NCBI GenBank assembly: GCA_037178855.1
Contig: JASJZC010000006.1
Span: forward strand, 3,534,001-3,598,000
Reading direction: 5' to 3'
Origin: Oscheius sp. JU75
Taxonomy: Eukaryota > Nematoda > Chromadorea > Rhabditida > Rhabditidae
Length of the DNA: 64,000 nt
Shown here: positions 9,042 to 22,050 of the stretch, piece by piece
Layout: each line of letters starts with the position of its first letter
How positions within the stretch are numbered: position 1 is the stretch's first letter
Made by a program: the position numbers and the translations under genes
The notes under the pieces: generated by a model
The model's database searches: none
The model's input: the letters and a program-made list of their open reading frames with translations, nothing else
Told to the model about the DNA's origin: nothing

Positions 9042-11192
9042 ATGCTCCTTCTTTTTCTCCTTCCCGCGGTTTTCTCTCTTACTTGTAACAAGTGCATTAT
9101 AAACGAGTTGTACAATGATAAAGAGTAAGTATCTCTCGTTGATTTCCTGAGAATCATAGCAGGTGTTCGTCCTCTTGCAATGGAACAGCCTGCTGGATCG
9201 TAGAGTACAACTTCCAGTATCCGCAATACAAAGGGTTACGGGCTTTTGAGATGGTAAGTTTGTTGATTGTCTATGTGGCGAAATGTCAGTAGAGAAAGAA
9301 CAGGCCAATTATTAAGCAGACGAACAGAGCCCGATAGCAGTAGAGGACAATCATACAGAGATAAAGTTATAGAAGTGGTCGAAACGACTGTTGAAAATTA
9401 GAATGTCATGTAACGGGTTCAATGACAGACGAAACACTATGATATTCAGTTCTCCCAATATACTTGATAACTTACTGGGCTATTGTTTGAAAAAGTGTGA
9501 AGAAAACTGACTTGAATTAATAGCCTAGACACATACAGTATCCTTATCTTTCCAATGATTCAGGGCTGTCTCTCCGCTCCAGTCCCCTTTCCCCTCGGCT
9601 GTCGATACAATCAGGCCGATGCTTACATGTGCATTTGCGAGTGAGTCTATCTTTTCTTTCCAATTCTTACTTAACTTACAGCCATGAAAAGTGCAACACG
9701 AAGGAGCTAGTGATCAACAGAACATCTCTAACAGTCCCGAAGATGCAAAACTGTACGTACATCACATTTTCGGGCAACAGCACCTGTAGAGCCATGATCT
9801 GCTACACAAAAGACGCGTTCTACGCAGGTCATGGCTGTGTCGAGAGAGATACACAAAATGAGGTGGTCTTCGGCACCACATTTGAACTTTTGTAAGAGAC
9901 GGCCGTTTCTTTCAGTCGACTTTCAGTTACTCTGATATTTACGGGTACATCTGGCCTGCGAAGAGCTGTATTCTGGCCTATGTTCAAACACAAGAAGTTA
10001 GAATATGTACAACTGCAAAGGTAGCTTACAAAAGGAGAATTAATAGCAGCCGTTTCAGCAACTCAAAGAGGATCAAATTCCCAAATTTTCCGGAAATCTC
10101 ACTTGTAGGACGTCGTATCGGGACAGGGTGAGTTTCTTTGGTCACGGGCGAGATTTTGAGCTAGCAGCAGAAGCGAAAGCTATTACAGTAGTCAAAACAA
10201 ACTATGCACCTATTTAGGGTGTTTCGTAACTGAATTTCTATTGCTAATTATTGCTTTGGAAAATCACACAGTACTTAATTACTTGGAAGTTATTTGACTC
10301 TGGGACTACTGAACAAAGTACCGTTTATATTCGGTTGCGGTTGGAAAGACAGGCACTGAACCAATTGGCCATTTTCAATGGAAGGTGTGTGGGGCAGCTT
10401 TTCCGATAACCCGGATACTGTCTAACCGGGAGATGTATATCCTGCGTTGTGTCGATGTCCAGATAATCTCTCATTTCTATTACCAAGGTAGTCTTTTGAA
10501 AACCGCCGGGAAGGTATGCTTCAGCAATCCAGATGTTTTTTTTTTAAGATCTGGCGGGCATTTTTACTAAAAAGAGTTGCAGAAGTTTTAGGGTCACTAG
10601 ACAAAAACGCTTAAAAAATAAAATATAAAATTCAACTTCTTCTCACAGAAAAAGACAAACTGTTGAGTAAAAATAAAAAAGAAGACAAAAGTAACACACC
10701 TTTTCCCAATCGGTTATCATGTTAGCTCTGCAGAAATTGAGCCTGGCCTTTCTTCTCCGACCCGTATAGAATCAGGAAAAGTACCCACCTGTTCTGTCTC
10801 AACCATCCTTTTCAGAACGAGACATGCACCAATGCTATACTCTGCTTCACGGCTAGAGCCTTCACCAAACAGGAAACATTAGGCTGTCTTCAACAGACCA
10901 AAGTCGAAGGAATGAAGCTTGTGGTAACTGGTACCTAGACCCCGAAACTGGTTTTTAGCCAGGCGCTTATCAGCTCTTCGACAGCTACATCTTCGTATGC
11001 AATACGAGTCTTTGTAACAATGGAATTGTACGTTGAAAAGATATTAGAGACCCTGTTTAGGATGCTTTCGGGAAGCCTCGCAACATCTCGATGGAGCAGA
11101 TTGAAGGCAACTTCAACCCATCCGATCCGTACGAAAATAACTTTGATTGCTGTACGCAGCCGCCCCCTCTGACCCAACAGGGAAGTACATAG
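9042..11192 (+). CDS. Secreted protein with three Ly6/three-finger-like cysteine modules, 310 residues
   Basis: Nine exons join in phase: 9042-9124, 9163-9253, 9564-9640, 9682-9891, 9927-10020, 10059-10127, 10816-10923, 10959-11027 and 11061-11192. MLLLFLLPAVFSLT is a signal peptide. Module 1 has ten cysteines (15, 18, 29, 33, 38, 60, 71, 81, 83, 88) ending CICDHEKCN, the Ly6/uPAR or nematode ET-module pattern, where a final Cys-Asn closes the fold. Modules 2 and 3 both open with FSGN(S/L)TC and continue C-x3-C-(F/Y)...GC; module 3 ends FVCNTSLCNN. There are several N-glycosylation sequons. The tail ends in a CCTQPPP segment with no clear GPI signal, so a soluble extracellular protein is likely. 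It lies 69 nt behind the transporter gene. Intron 6 (688 nt) carries repeat-like sequence. The ligand is unknown. Confidence 0.75.
10128..10815. other. 688-nt intron, longest in its gene
   Basis: Most introns of this gene are under 60 nt. This one contains a 26-nt stretch near 10181-10206 that matches 6194-6219 in intron 1 of the neighbouring transporter with two differences (core caaaacaaactatgcac), plus AT-rich sequence around 10610-10680. It is probably an insertion of a small repeat; no termini were resolved. Confidence 0.4.
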
Positions 11193-12471
11193 AAAGAATG
11201 AAGCTCTTGATACAAGACTCTTGCTTTTTGCGGAGTCTTGTACTCCTAGAAAAAGAGCTGTGGCCTGACAAAATCTCGCCTATTTGGACAAGCAGCTTAT
11301 CACCCGAACTGCCTCGTCTGTATCAATTTGGACACATTTCTAAACTGTTTAGATTTTGTATATTGACTTTCACTGTATGCAGTCCCAGACAGGAACCCTA
11401 ATACACTGCTCAAAAAGACCAACTTATCCAGATTTATCTCGGAACATAAGGGACTTGCCACCTTGGTCGATCTTTTGCTAACTTCACCGTCCTAAAAACT
11501 TGCTCGCATCAGTGTTTTATCACAGCAGCTCGATCAGGGAGAGTCACACGACAAACTAAGTTCTCTTGTTTGGATACGGTAGCAAAAGAACTGTGGTAAG
11601 AGCCGGCTATCCAAACAGGGTTCTTGCAACGTTTGCATGGCAAGGGTTGGCGGCATCTATCAGAAAACTTGGCTTTAAATCTCGAAGAAACTTCCAGATA
11701 GCAGCTACAAATGAAGAGTACACCGCTTACGATTCGTCTTGATGCTGGTGCTGCTTATCTAACTTCATGTACCTCGGCGCGCGCGGTCTTTGAATTTCAT
11801 AGCAAAGTCGGTAAGCGCTTCGACTACGAAACGAAAATGAGCCGGGTTCAACTCCCATGTGGACTGTTCATCCCTATAGTGATCTACCAGCGTTTCAAAT
11901 CGAGTGTGAAAAGAGAAAAACGGGCCAGGACACTCTCGAACTCATCTGGCCGACCCAGAAAATCCCTCTTTACTAAAGCGCAATGGTGTCCGTCTGTCAT
12001 GGTGTCCGCACAATTGCATGTCATTATTAACACCCAAAAAGCTGACAGGTCATTTCATATCAAGAGACAATGGAACAAGCCAGATGTGGAGGAAACTGCT
12101 ACTAGGGAAGCGACGAAGCCGCCTGTTATCAATTTTAAGCTAAGACTAAACGGGGTGCGAAGCTGCTGTCAGCAGCTAGTACAAGAAAAGCTTTACATAC
12201 AAGTTTATTTCGACTGATCAGTGTTGTTCACAGCCATGTTCAAGAGAAAAACCAGAAGGGGAGAAGAAAGAGAGGGAAAGGATAATGTACAAAAGACTTG
12301 AGTGAAATGTGTGTGCTGATAGTAGGTGGAAAAAACTCAACAATAGTATACTAGAAGATTCTGTGAATATGAATATGAACAGACACCGCAATGAGGCACA
12401 TGAATATACAGAAATCCTACTAAAAATCTTGAGGGAGAGACTCGTAATTTGGTGGGACCATGTTTCGAACT
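11193..12471. other. Intergenic stretch with a Helitron-like insertion
   Basis: It lies between the convergent cysteine-module gene (plus) and kelch gene (minus). The only resolved content is the Helitron-like repeat at 11963-12195. The 168-codon frame at 11711-12217 runs through that repeat and is not a gene. Confidence 0.6.
11963..12195 (-). repeat. Helitron-like dispersed repeat, copy C
   Basis: Reverse-strand copy of the element at 2921-3168, beginning with TCCCTCTTTACTAAAGCGC after an A. It keeps the blocks ggtgtccgtctgtcatg and gtccgcaca and a terminal hairpin agctgct-gtc-agcagct at 12161-12177. Relative to copies A and B, one stem pair has changed on both sides (C:G to T:A), so the stem stays intact. 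Confidence 0.7.
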
Positions 12472-15400
12472 CTATGAAGCAGTAGCTACCGGGGTCGGAC
12501 AGGATGCCTGACTGATCTGTTCCTCGTCTAGTTCATCGACTTCCAGAAGCTCGTTATTGCCCGTCTGCTGCCAATTCCTCCAACCGACTGCTTCTGTCTC
12601 GAGCAGTTCAATCGAGTTCAGGAACTGGTTGCCGTTGAAGCCGCCGATCGCGTAGATGACATTTCCAGCCGTCACAACGGCGTGGGTGTTTGCTCTGAAA
12701 CGAGGTTTAGGTTTCTAGGAGAATAGTTGTCTCAGAAGGATGCGCAGTAGTGTCTGTCTGTCGTCTTGACTGTACGATATCAAACCATGTCAAGTTCTGT
12801 CCTGCTGGTTTTTCAAAGTCACAAACCTAGGCATCGTCAGTGGCGGTCCCGGTCTCCAGGTAGCATTAGGATGGTCCAAAACTTCAACTGTGGACAAGGA
12901 CTGAGAACCATCGTGTCCTCCGATGACATACAGACTGTCTCTGACCACGGCCACGGCACATCCTCTTCTTGGTTGTCTGAGCTTGGCCAATTGTCTCCAG
13001 CTGTTCGTCTTTGGATCGTAAGCCTCGACCGTGTCCATGCAGGCCCATCTGTCACAGCCAGCCGCGGCAATGACCAGTCCTTTCCAGGAAATGACTCCGG
13101 CCTGGTAGCGTGGGAATTCCATTGAGGGGATCTGTTCCCATTGCTATAAAGAGCTGATTGATGTAAAGAGTAGGGTCTCACCTCCATTCCCTCGGTGAAG
13201 CGTTCGCATTCTCCCATGACAACCTGGTCGGAGCTGCCTCCAACGCAGTAGACATAGCCATCCAGAGCTGCGCAGCCATTGTGGCTTCGGGCCTTTCTCA
13301 AGGAGGCAATCGTCTCCCATTTGTCGCCCCTGGGATCGTACATCTCGCACGACTTCAAATCGTGGTTTCCGTTGCTTCCAGCCACGGCATAAACCTTCCC
13401 GTTCAGGACGGCACTATCGAATCTACCGCGCTCATCCAGCATCGACTTCAAGGAACGCCATTCTCCGCGGACTGGGTCGTATTCTTCGACAGTTTTCAGG
13501 CACTCTCCACGATCGTAGCCACCTAAATTTGGTGTTTTATAGGTTGCGAGGACTAAAGTTACCACAGACGATGATTTTTCCATTGAGAAAGGAGGCTCCA
13601 ATGGAACAGCGAGCTCCGCTCATAGTGGCCAAGGGTGTTCGCTGTGTCCCGGTCGAACTGATGAGTCTGTTCAGGAGATGGTTATTCTTCGGCAGTTCTC
13701 CTCCGCTGTTAGACCGGGGCTTCGATAGTTCATCATCGTCGGTCAGCTGGATACTCAGGGCAACCAGTCGACGGTAGAGGACGACCAGGGCCACGAAGTA
13801 GTCGGCTAAAATAGACTGGATAAAAACAGAAAGATTGATCTTCCCCGTAGGAACTGAGCAGAGAGAAAGAGAAGAACTGAGAAAAGGATCTTTAGAGAGG
13901 AAAGATCTTGCATGCAACTTTGGACTCCCCTTTTCAATTAGACAAAAATTAGCATACAAGCTGTTTGATGGGTTGCGACGAGTCGGGTCTCGATGATCTC
14001 CTGAGGATCACTTTCTTCCGTTCCGACCGAGTCCAGACTCTCTGTCGAGTTGTACTTTACCTAAACCTCTCATATGCTAAACTTCATGAGAAGAAGCTCA
14101 CATTAGGCATTCGACTGGCATTCAGACGAACCGGAACCGCTCCATTGACTCTGTGCTGGACAGGGGCTACTGCAGCTGTCTCAGCTTGCCTAAACTTTTC
14201 ATTTTTGGAAGATAACCAAACTCACGATGTCACAGTCTTAGCCACATCCTTGCCACTCCTCTTGTAGTCCTGGATAATGTCGCAGCTGCCGACAGAGGAA
14301 CGGTCATCCATGTCGGCACAGTCAGCCAGTCTCTCATCGTCCTCCAAATACAGCAGATGAGTCTTGGCTGTCAGGAGATCCAGAGAGTGCTCAACTCTGT
14401 CATGAGGGATGTGATCAAAGTATTCGAGTGCTCTGTCAGCCCAAGTCTGCCCATTGTCTCCAGAAACCTTGATCTCATCACCAGGACCGATGATTCTAAC
14501 CTGAAATCACTCTTCATTTCAACTAGTAAAGCCTTTTCTTTGTGACCAAAGTGACATGTTAGGAGGTCGGAATGGCTTACAGTCCAAGGAGTCAGATTTG
14601 AAGTGAATATACAAAAGAAAGACAAAGAGACCGACTTAATGGTTTTGAGTAACAGGATGATAGGATAACATCGGAGTCAAAAGTAGTTCGGCTGACAAGG
14701 TGTGTACAAGAGAGGAACATTGACACATTTGAGATCTTAGAAATGCAGAGTGTGGGTATCAGGAGGACAGACTCAATGGGCAACTGGACAGAACCTGGCA
14801 TAGCTCGTTGATGGGCTCTACTCAAGGTCTGGACAAGAACTAGACAGTCTGACAGGACAGAATCAATAGTAAAGAGGGATTGGAACAGAAAGGACAGATC
14901 AAGCGAGCCGTGTAAGAATGTACCAGGCAACGTTGATATGATAGTCAAGATAACAGTCTGGGTTTCCTAGTTCCTCTCTAGCAGTATAATCATACCCACC
15001 TTGATACATGGAAGCTGTGTGAACTCGACACTGTCGTTGACGATGTCAGCTATACTCTCCCGAATAAACCGATCCACTTTTCCCATAAGATGTGTATCAT
15101 TGTTAAAGTTGGCCTGTTTCCTGATCCCAATACAGTTCTTGATGTTCAGATTGTCTGCAAGATAGGTAGCACAGGCACGGACGACTGGCAGCATTTGAAG
15201 AGCAAAGGCAGTCTTGTACAGTTCCGCCACCTTCTTGGAACTGATCTCAAGCTTCTGTGTATAGGCAAAGTTGACCAAGGCATCGAAACAGTCGAAATCA
15301 GTGGAGGCAAACTCGAAATAGGCCATTGGCTGCTTGGAATTGTTGTTCTAAAATCCTGATTACCAAATTTTTGGGTCGATCTACCTGTTGAGCTTGACTG

Positions 15401-16879
15401 AAGGAGGGCGGAGAGCCATTGACAGCCGGCGTGGACGGAACTGAATAGGATTCATAGTCCCCTAGCTCTTGACTCTGTTACCACTTCCATTCTCGTCCTC
15501 CTCTTTCACGAACATGTCGAGAAGAGCCGGAGAGACGGCAGCCAGGACGATTTTGTGTGCAAAGATCTCACGCTCCTTGACGAAAAGAACAACATCACAG
15601 AGTTCGCGATTCGTTCGGAATGTGTTGAGTTTTTCGAGGAGTTCCGTCTGGAAATGGACTTGTTTCCACGTGTTTCTTTCTATTTTGGCTCCAGTCCAGC
15701 TCCCGGTCTATTTGTCTGTTTATCTTCCGAGTGCCTCAAAGATTGCCTCAGCCTCTTGAAGGTCAAACTCTGACCTCATTCCTTGCGAAACTAGACACTC
15801 ACCTTGACACTGGGATCCTTGAGGGTCAGAAGGTAGTCTTCTCTCTCGTCCAGCGTCTCCTGTCCCCATTTGTCTGTCTCGTCAGCTCGCATCGAAACAG
15901 CTGACCGCGATCTCTTCGGAATCAGAGTCGGCGCGTCGCCCTGAAAAAGTCTCTCTCGTGTTGCTATGCAAAGAATTAGAAGAGGAAATGGGCTTCAGTG
16001 GATACGGGAGAGAGTAAGAGTGAGCGACCCGATCGGGGACCGAGTCAAGCTCAAACGAAACTCTTTGTCAACACGGCTTTTGAGGGGTGGGACTGGTGCG
16101 GAGGAATGGGTGTGGGGGTCAAGACAGAATTGGTCAGACTGATCATCCCCAGTGTTTTGATGTTTTTGCAAGAAGACCTGTTGGTTTTCCAAGACTCAAA
16201 GGAAACCAAAGTCTAGGGAAATCATTGAAAACGGGAAACTCTCCAAAACATGACATGCCCAAGTGTACAAAAGTACGACAACGGTAAGGGGTCACACATA
16301 AGGAAAGAGTTTCCGGTCAACTCCCCTTGTATTTTCCATTCTTTAGCCTCTATTGTTTCTAACTCTATTTGGTCCGATACTTGTGTCAAGACGTCAAGGT
16401 CAGGTTGGATATGTCAGTCCAACTGAGACTTTTGATATGCCCCTAGAATATAAGGGACCACTGGAAGAACTAAACTCATTGTAGATAGTTCTGTCTCAGA
16501 GCACAAAATTTGCCCTAGGTGGCTAACATATTGTCTTTCATCATCCCCTTGTTTTCTTCGTTTCCAAAAAATTGCAGCTGGGTCGTCGAGTTAAAACATC
16601 TTGCTGTTGCTAGGCGACTTCTGTTTAGACACAAGGCTCGAAAATAGCCCTCACATACTTTGTTTTTTCGCTCTAGGCTGACTCTTGTCTCACCCCCAGT
16701 CGCCATTTCATCGACGTTGGAAACGGGAAAACACCTGCTGATAATTGTCGTCTCGTCACATGAATGTGAAAGACCCTGGGCTCATCAAAAATGGGGTGAC
16801 TGACCTTCTTGACCTGATCGTCCATCCTGGCAATGGAAACCTGTCGTTTCGGCTGCTCCAGCGTGTCCACGCGACTCAT
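12472..16879 (-). CDS. BTB-BACK-kelch protein, IVNS1ABP-like, 790 residues
   Basis: Twelve reverse-strand exons join in phase: 16879-16805, 15940-15803, 15647-15482, 15440-15385, 15347-15000, 14500-14226, 14189-14102, 14060-13958, 13805-13563, 13522-13182, 13143-12827 and 12694-12472. The BTB domain starts near residue 72 (LCDVVLFVKEREIFAHK) and resumes after a Ser/Asn/Gln-rich insert at YFEFAS; BACK follows, then a disordered linker, then kelch repeats over roughly the last 300 residues (for example YVIGGHDGSQSLSTVEV and YAIGGFNGNQFLNSIELL). The order and the GGYDRGECLKTVEEYDP repeat place it nearest to IVNS1ABP, an actin-associated kelch protein; related BTB-kelch proteins can also serve as Cullin-3 adaptors. 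Two overlapping acceptors are possible at the 13805 exon, and an upstream exon ending at 16955 may extend the N-terminus in frame. Confidence 0.88.
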
Positions 16880-19800
16880 ATTGAACGACGATCGACGAAC
16901 GGTCGGAGGAGCTTCGGTGCGGTCGTCTGTCGGATAACTACCGCCGGAGCCGAGGCTGAAACTTTACAATGAGGAAGAGAGTTTATATAGGGAGAAAGAA
17001 AGACATTGTGCCCGCTGGCACAACGAAAACAAACACTCAACAGTGGGGGTCTATTGGTCGGAAAGCAGTCGGGTTTTTTGATGTGATTCAATTATTGTTA
17101 CGTGGTAAACGAGAGAAAAGATGAGAAGAGTGAGTGGGGAACACATCCTCGTTAATCCGAGCACAAAAAGTGGCATTATTATAACTGGCAACCACTTAAT
17201 CATCAAGATACTGCTGTTTACAGTCCTCTTTGAATAATACATTGTATAGCTTCTTTCAATTGGGTACTAAGTCAAGAAATTTGAATTCAAATGGGCAGGA
17301 GAAAATATAAGGATCTTGGCTGAGTGGTTCGATAACTTGGTCCCCAGTAGCAGTTTTCTCCTTGTCCCATTGTCTTTTGACGTGGAATGACTTTTCAGCG
17401 TTTTTGGGTATTAGTGTTGATATGCAATTGTGCGGACACCATATAACAGACGGATGGATGGACACCATTGCGCTTTAGTAAAGAAAGATTTTGTGGACCC
17501 AGTCAGGGCAAAAGCGCTTCCTAGATTGCGAAATCCTTGTTTACTCTGGCTCATAAATGCTGGCCAGATTCTCACTGGTAGCCTTCCCGCCCAAAAGTAA
17601 CCAACCTGAATGACGGCGTCGCGACTGACATATTTAGTAGTACAATTCAGAAAGTGAGAGTCTCAGGCAACTGATTAGGATCAGTTCAAATGAGAGAGAC
17701 AGTGTGCACTCTCAGATGCGTTTGAAAATAGAGGCGGCGGCAGAAAGGGTGAAGGGAATCGTGTAAACAGCACGTGGTGACCAATAACATTGCAAGAGGA
17801 AGAAACATTTTGGGCTCGGGGAGTAAAGAGAGAAGTCAGTCTTTTGGGAAAAACGATAACTCAATCTGATCAGCGACCTTATAAGCGGGGAAAAAGACTA
17901 TTTCGGCGAAAAGATAAGGAACCTAGAGGAGGCTTGAATTTGACGTCTCCCTGTTATCTTTTTGATGAAAAATTGTCCGTGGAACATTATACAGCAGAAC
18001 AAAATGCGTTGCAGAGTTTTCAGTCAATGAGACCAGACGGAAAACAGAACCAATGAGAGTAGGAAACTTTGACCTGGTAGGAGGGGGAACTGATTGATGT
18101 GGGGACGAGAAATGACTGGGAGAATGAGTAGGTCATAGGTCAAACATTGAGGGAGAGTCATGGGGATGAGTCTAAAGAGCAATCTCTTCCAAAACTGTCG
18201 AAGTCTAGATCCTACATTTCTTGCTATTTGTGCTCAAATCTATGTCTTTCGGATCTCCAGCCAATTCTAGAGATTTCCTGCTCAATTTCTACCTTCCAAA
18301 AACAACTTTATAGTCTAAAAAGAAAGTGAACTGGTAATAAGAAGGGGAGTATGAGCCAAGCGAGGTTCTGAATGATTTTCGAGGTCCTTGAATGGTGGGT
18401 GATTCCGAATCTCTGAAACCCATCTAGACAGATGCTGCATTGAAATAGGATGACTGAAAGTGATGTGGCGGTCAGAGAAAGAGCAGCTGTTCGTCGAAAA
18501 GGCGATCGCAGTGTTGAAACAAGTTTTTTTTTGGAGAACAGAGAAGAAAGATCAGCTTTCGTTAGAATCCTCCTATATATAGAGTCATTTCAATGACGGT
18601 TACAGATCGAACGACCCGAAATACAAAGAGTCTCATGACCGTTCGACCGACGTAATTGGAACAAGCCGGTTCACGGCTTCCGCCATCTTGATCTGATGCC
18701 ACAGCCCACGCATCAAGCGTCAAGGCGAAAAAGATCTGTCTAATGAGAGAAAATGGAAAGGAAGCTAGGGAGGTGACACGGGTGAGGCAAAAGATCTTCG
18801 CAGTACTTTGGCCTTTTTTGTTGCGGGATCAATAGACAAGAGACTGAGATTTGTGACAGTGTTGGATACTCAGCCAAGCAAATCCGAAACCAAATCGGCG
18901 GGAAGAGATTGAGTAGTCATACCCGTACGAGCTACCTGAAAATCACCAAAAAAAGTAAAGGACTGCAGCTTCCGGGAGCTGAACAGACTACAGGCTGATA
19001 AAAGGCTGAATAGGAAAGGCGAGCTGATGAAAAGTGAATTCGTTCAGAAATCATCATGCCCGGATGATCAAGGAACCCGTACTTTGTAGTAACTTCCTTG
19101 TTTTTTGTTGTTGCATCTGAATGCGGGCTGATAGGCGACGACAAGTAGGGGGAGGGGAAGACTGGCGCCAAATCGAATTTGAAGGTTGGGGCCCGAATAC
19201 CTGTTTAGAGGGTGGTACATTTGAACAGACCTGCCTTTCGCGGGCAGGAGAAGGAGCAGCTGCTCCATGACAACGAGTCAATGTGCTAGGTCGAGCAATA
19301 AATGTAAATTGACAGATGGAAATCAGACCTCTTTTTTAATATTCGAACAAAAAGGCGAATCGTTGACCGTTTGGCAACAATCGAGCGAAAAAATGGCGCC
19401 ACAGAGACCGTAAAGCAAACAATCAGGAAAAGAGTCTCTCTCTCTCTCTCGTCCTATCTCAAAAAGTACTATTACACTCTGACCGATTCCCCTCTGACCG
19501 ACTCAAGATAACAGGGCAAAAAGTGGACTAATCGTAGGAAGACACTTGTCAATGGAGAGAGCGAGGGAAAGGTTGTAAAGGGCAACGAGTGAGAGAGACA
19601 ATGACTCGACATGTTGGGCAGAGAGGCAGTGGGCTGGGGAATACCATCGCGGAGACAGACCAGACATAATACAGAGACAGGCTGCAGACAGAATAGCAAT
19701 ATTTTTCCAGCCATGCCGTCCCGGCAGACCAGGAATCTGTAAAGGAGAATCAAATTAAGACGAACTTGGGTCTCAGCCGAGATGGTACAGGAGAGAGAGC

Positions 19801-21386
19801 ATCTCTTAACTAGAGCCACATTCAATAAGATACGAGCAAGCCACCTACTCAAGGCTCGTCTAACGTAAATCGAGAGTAGAGAACCAGGAAATGAGGAAGA
19901 AGATTAGAGCTGGGAAGCCCCTAGATCAACTGACGAAAGAGGCCTGACTACGAAATTGTGAGGCCGAGGGCTGTCTGAATGAGTAACGCAGCTGACGTGG
20001 AAACTACCTCCAGTTAATACAAGATGAGGACATTTGTAAGCGAGTTGAACACGACACCAGCTCTCTATCTAGTTTGCTTCAGATGCTAAGGACACACTCT
20101 GACTCTCAGATTTCAGACAAAGATGGTACGTTTCAACACTTTCGTAACATGGATCATTTGGAGAGAAAACTGCGTTTTCGGACCATTTCGGAATACTGGT
20201 TCCAAAAACCCTGCAACTGGACCCTACTCCGAGAGACAAGAAAGATAAGGGTTCGATAACCCAGACGGTCATCTGTTTGACCCGTCGTTTGACCTTGATT
20301 CTTTGAGTCTGGAGACACTGGTCAGCGGAGAGAAACATGAGTCGGCCGAAACAGCTGGTCCGAGTGATGGACACCCCCAAATGCTGGGATCAACCCATCC
20401 AGACTATTGATCTCTTGGATGAGATTTATGCATATGTGAAACACAATTTGTGGTCTTTGGAGCTTGACTACTGAATTTACGAAGGAAATTAGAGAATTAA
20501 GTGCTCAGAAAGCAAAGACCTTCCCAAAAAAGACAGTGTAATGAGGCAGACGAATCAGCTGCAAAAAGAGGACTTGCTGATGGATTGAGGGTGGAGCGAG
20601 GAAAGCCGGAGAGAGCATTCTGAATGCGGAGAGAGGAGAGCCTAGCGACGATGGTCGATACGCGACGGCTACTACTGACTGGGGGGAGGCTTGACACATT
20701 TTTCAGCGAGACCGATGAAACAAGAGACAAATGGGAGTGCCCATTGTTTGGCCGATGGGGCAAACATGTGGAGGGTCAAGCACATTGTGCAGTGTCCTTT
20801 CTCAAAAATCGTTTATTTGACCTGCTTCTACTTGGCTACTACTTACTCCAGAAAATCGACTCATCCGAATAATCGTTATGATTCATCTCCATGCGGTTCT
20901 GCATTTCTGGAAACGAAACAGTTAGATTCGGTTATCTTTTATGTGAACCAATACAAGTCAAGGAGTATCATCTGATGAACTCGCAGGTCAGTTTTGGTTT
21001 CATAATCAGTACCAGAAGTTTGCTACTGGTGTTCCACAAAAAGGTCAGTGACTGGTGCATCGTAGACGACAGATACGCTAGAGGAATTCAGAGCTATTGG
21101 GTAGAAGAGCAGGGCTATGGAGTTACAGGTTATGTTGTGCGAGATGTGAGAGAACTAGAGGGGACCTTGGGAGAAAGATTCGGGAAGGGAAAGGGATCAG
21201 ACGACGAAGGGTAGTAGAGACAGAGTGAGATTTAGCTCAACTAGGAAGAATACTATATTAATCTCGTCTATCAGAGTATGAGACAACCGATTAAAGGGAA
21301 AGGGAGGTTACAGGGACTACAGGAGGACAGTTTGGTATGTGTCAGATTAAGGCCAGTTACCCATAAGAAAAATAAGAAGGACCTAC
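16880..21386. other. 4.5 kb upstream of the kelch gene, no recognisable gene
   Basis: The first bases (to 16955) are open in frame with the kelch start and bounded by a gtttcag acceptor, so they are probably its 5' untranslated or extended exon. Beyond lie the Helitron-like copy at 17262-17490, a TATATATAG box near 18575 and purine-rich sequence with short CT/GA tracts (for example 19435-19450). No frame has a recognised domain; ORFs at 17790-18056, 19472-19852 and 20691-21214 look like chance. Confidence 0.5.
17262..17490 (+). repeat. Helitron-like dispersed repeat, copy D (diverged)
   Basis: Same orientation as copy A. It shares ttgtcttttgacgtggaatg, gggtattagtgttgatatg, tgcaattgtgcggacacc and the end gcgctttagtaaagaaaga. 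The left half is diverged; the hairpin of copies A to C is replaced by a perfect 14-nt palindrome atttgaattcaaat at 17279-17292. Confidence 0.65.
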
Positions 21387-21813
21387 TTGAGAAGGCGAGT
21401 CGCAGGACGGCAAAGCTCTTGTGCAGATTCTCCATCTCATTCTGGACGTATTGGCTCGGTATCTGATGTTTCGTCTTCTCCATCACATCGCAAGCCGTCT
21501 TCAATCTCTTCTGGGCGATCGTCAGAGCCTCGCGCAGCTCGATACTCCCGTAGCAGGTGGGAATCTCGAAGTCGAGCGTTACCTTCTTCTCTTTCTCCTC
21601 CACCTTCTTCGTCTTCTTGTGGACGAGCTTCGACGTCGAGTGGCTCTTGCTGCAGCTCTTTTCGCCAGCCGGACTCGCTATGGTCTTCAGCGTCTTGGTC
21701 CTAGCAGTCGTTCCCGTGGCCGAGGCGACGGCCTTTCTCAGCTCTTCCGATTCGTGCGACAGCTGCTTCTGCAGATTCTTTATCAGCGACTCCAGTTCCA
21801 CTACTTCGCTCAT
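21387..21813 (-). CDS. Coiled-coil protein of unknown function, partial model
   Basis: From an ATG at 21813-21811 the reverse strand is open through MSEVVELESLIKNLQKQL, a basic Ser/Lys-rich middle and a second helical part (LTIAQKRLKTACDVMEKTKH, then YVQNEMENLHKSFAVLRLAF). A GTAGGT donor follows at 21386, after which I could not find a convincing next exon; without splicing the frame continues to a stop near 21271. The ATG is preceded directly by agaattcag, and an upstream spliced 5' exon (about 21854-21942) is likely. The composition indicates a long alpha-helical protein; no family is recognised. It lies head to head with the coiled-coil frame starting at 22051. Confidence 0.5.
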
Positions 21814-22050
21814 CTGAATTCTTGATTTGGGTAGAGCTTGGTAGCACACTAACCTTTTCCCAGAGAGTAGTTGCCTTCGATTGAATGTGCTCTCTTTCTT
21901 AATTAGGTCCTTCAGATTTTCAAATTTTGCTATTACTTCCAAGAAAAAGTTTCTGCTGTCTCCTTATGTTCTAAAAGGAAATTCGGCTCGTCCGGCATGC
22001 GGTTCTAGAGCAAGCTTCTTGGGTAGGTCCGCTCTGACAGTCTCTCTCCA

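Noticed and set aside
11711-12217. 168-codon plus-strand open frame
   Set aside because: Its second half is the Helitron-like repeat (the same peptide appears from the other copies) and the first half has no domain.
12766-13777. Plus-strand frames of 80-120 codons
   Set aside because: Antisense to well-supported kelch exons on the minus strand.
21387-21825. Plus-strand frames of 86-134 codons
   Set aside because: Antisense to the coiled-coil exon; leucine/serine-rich composition follows from the complement.
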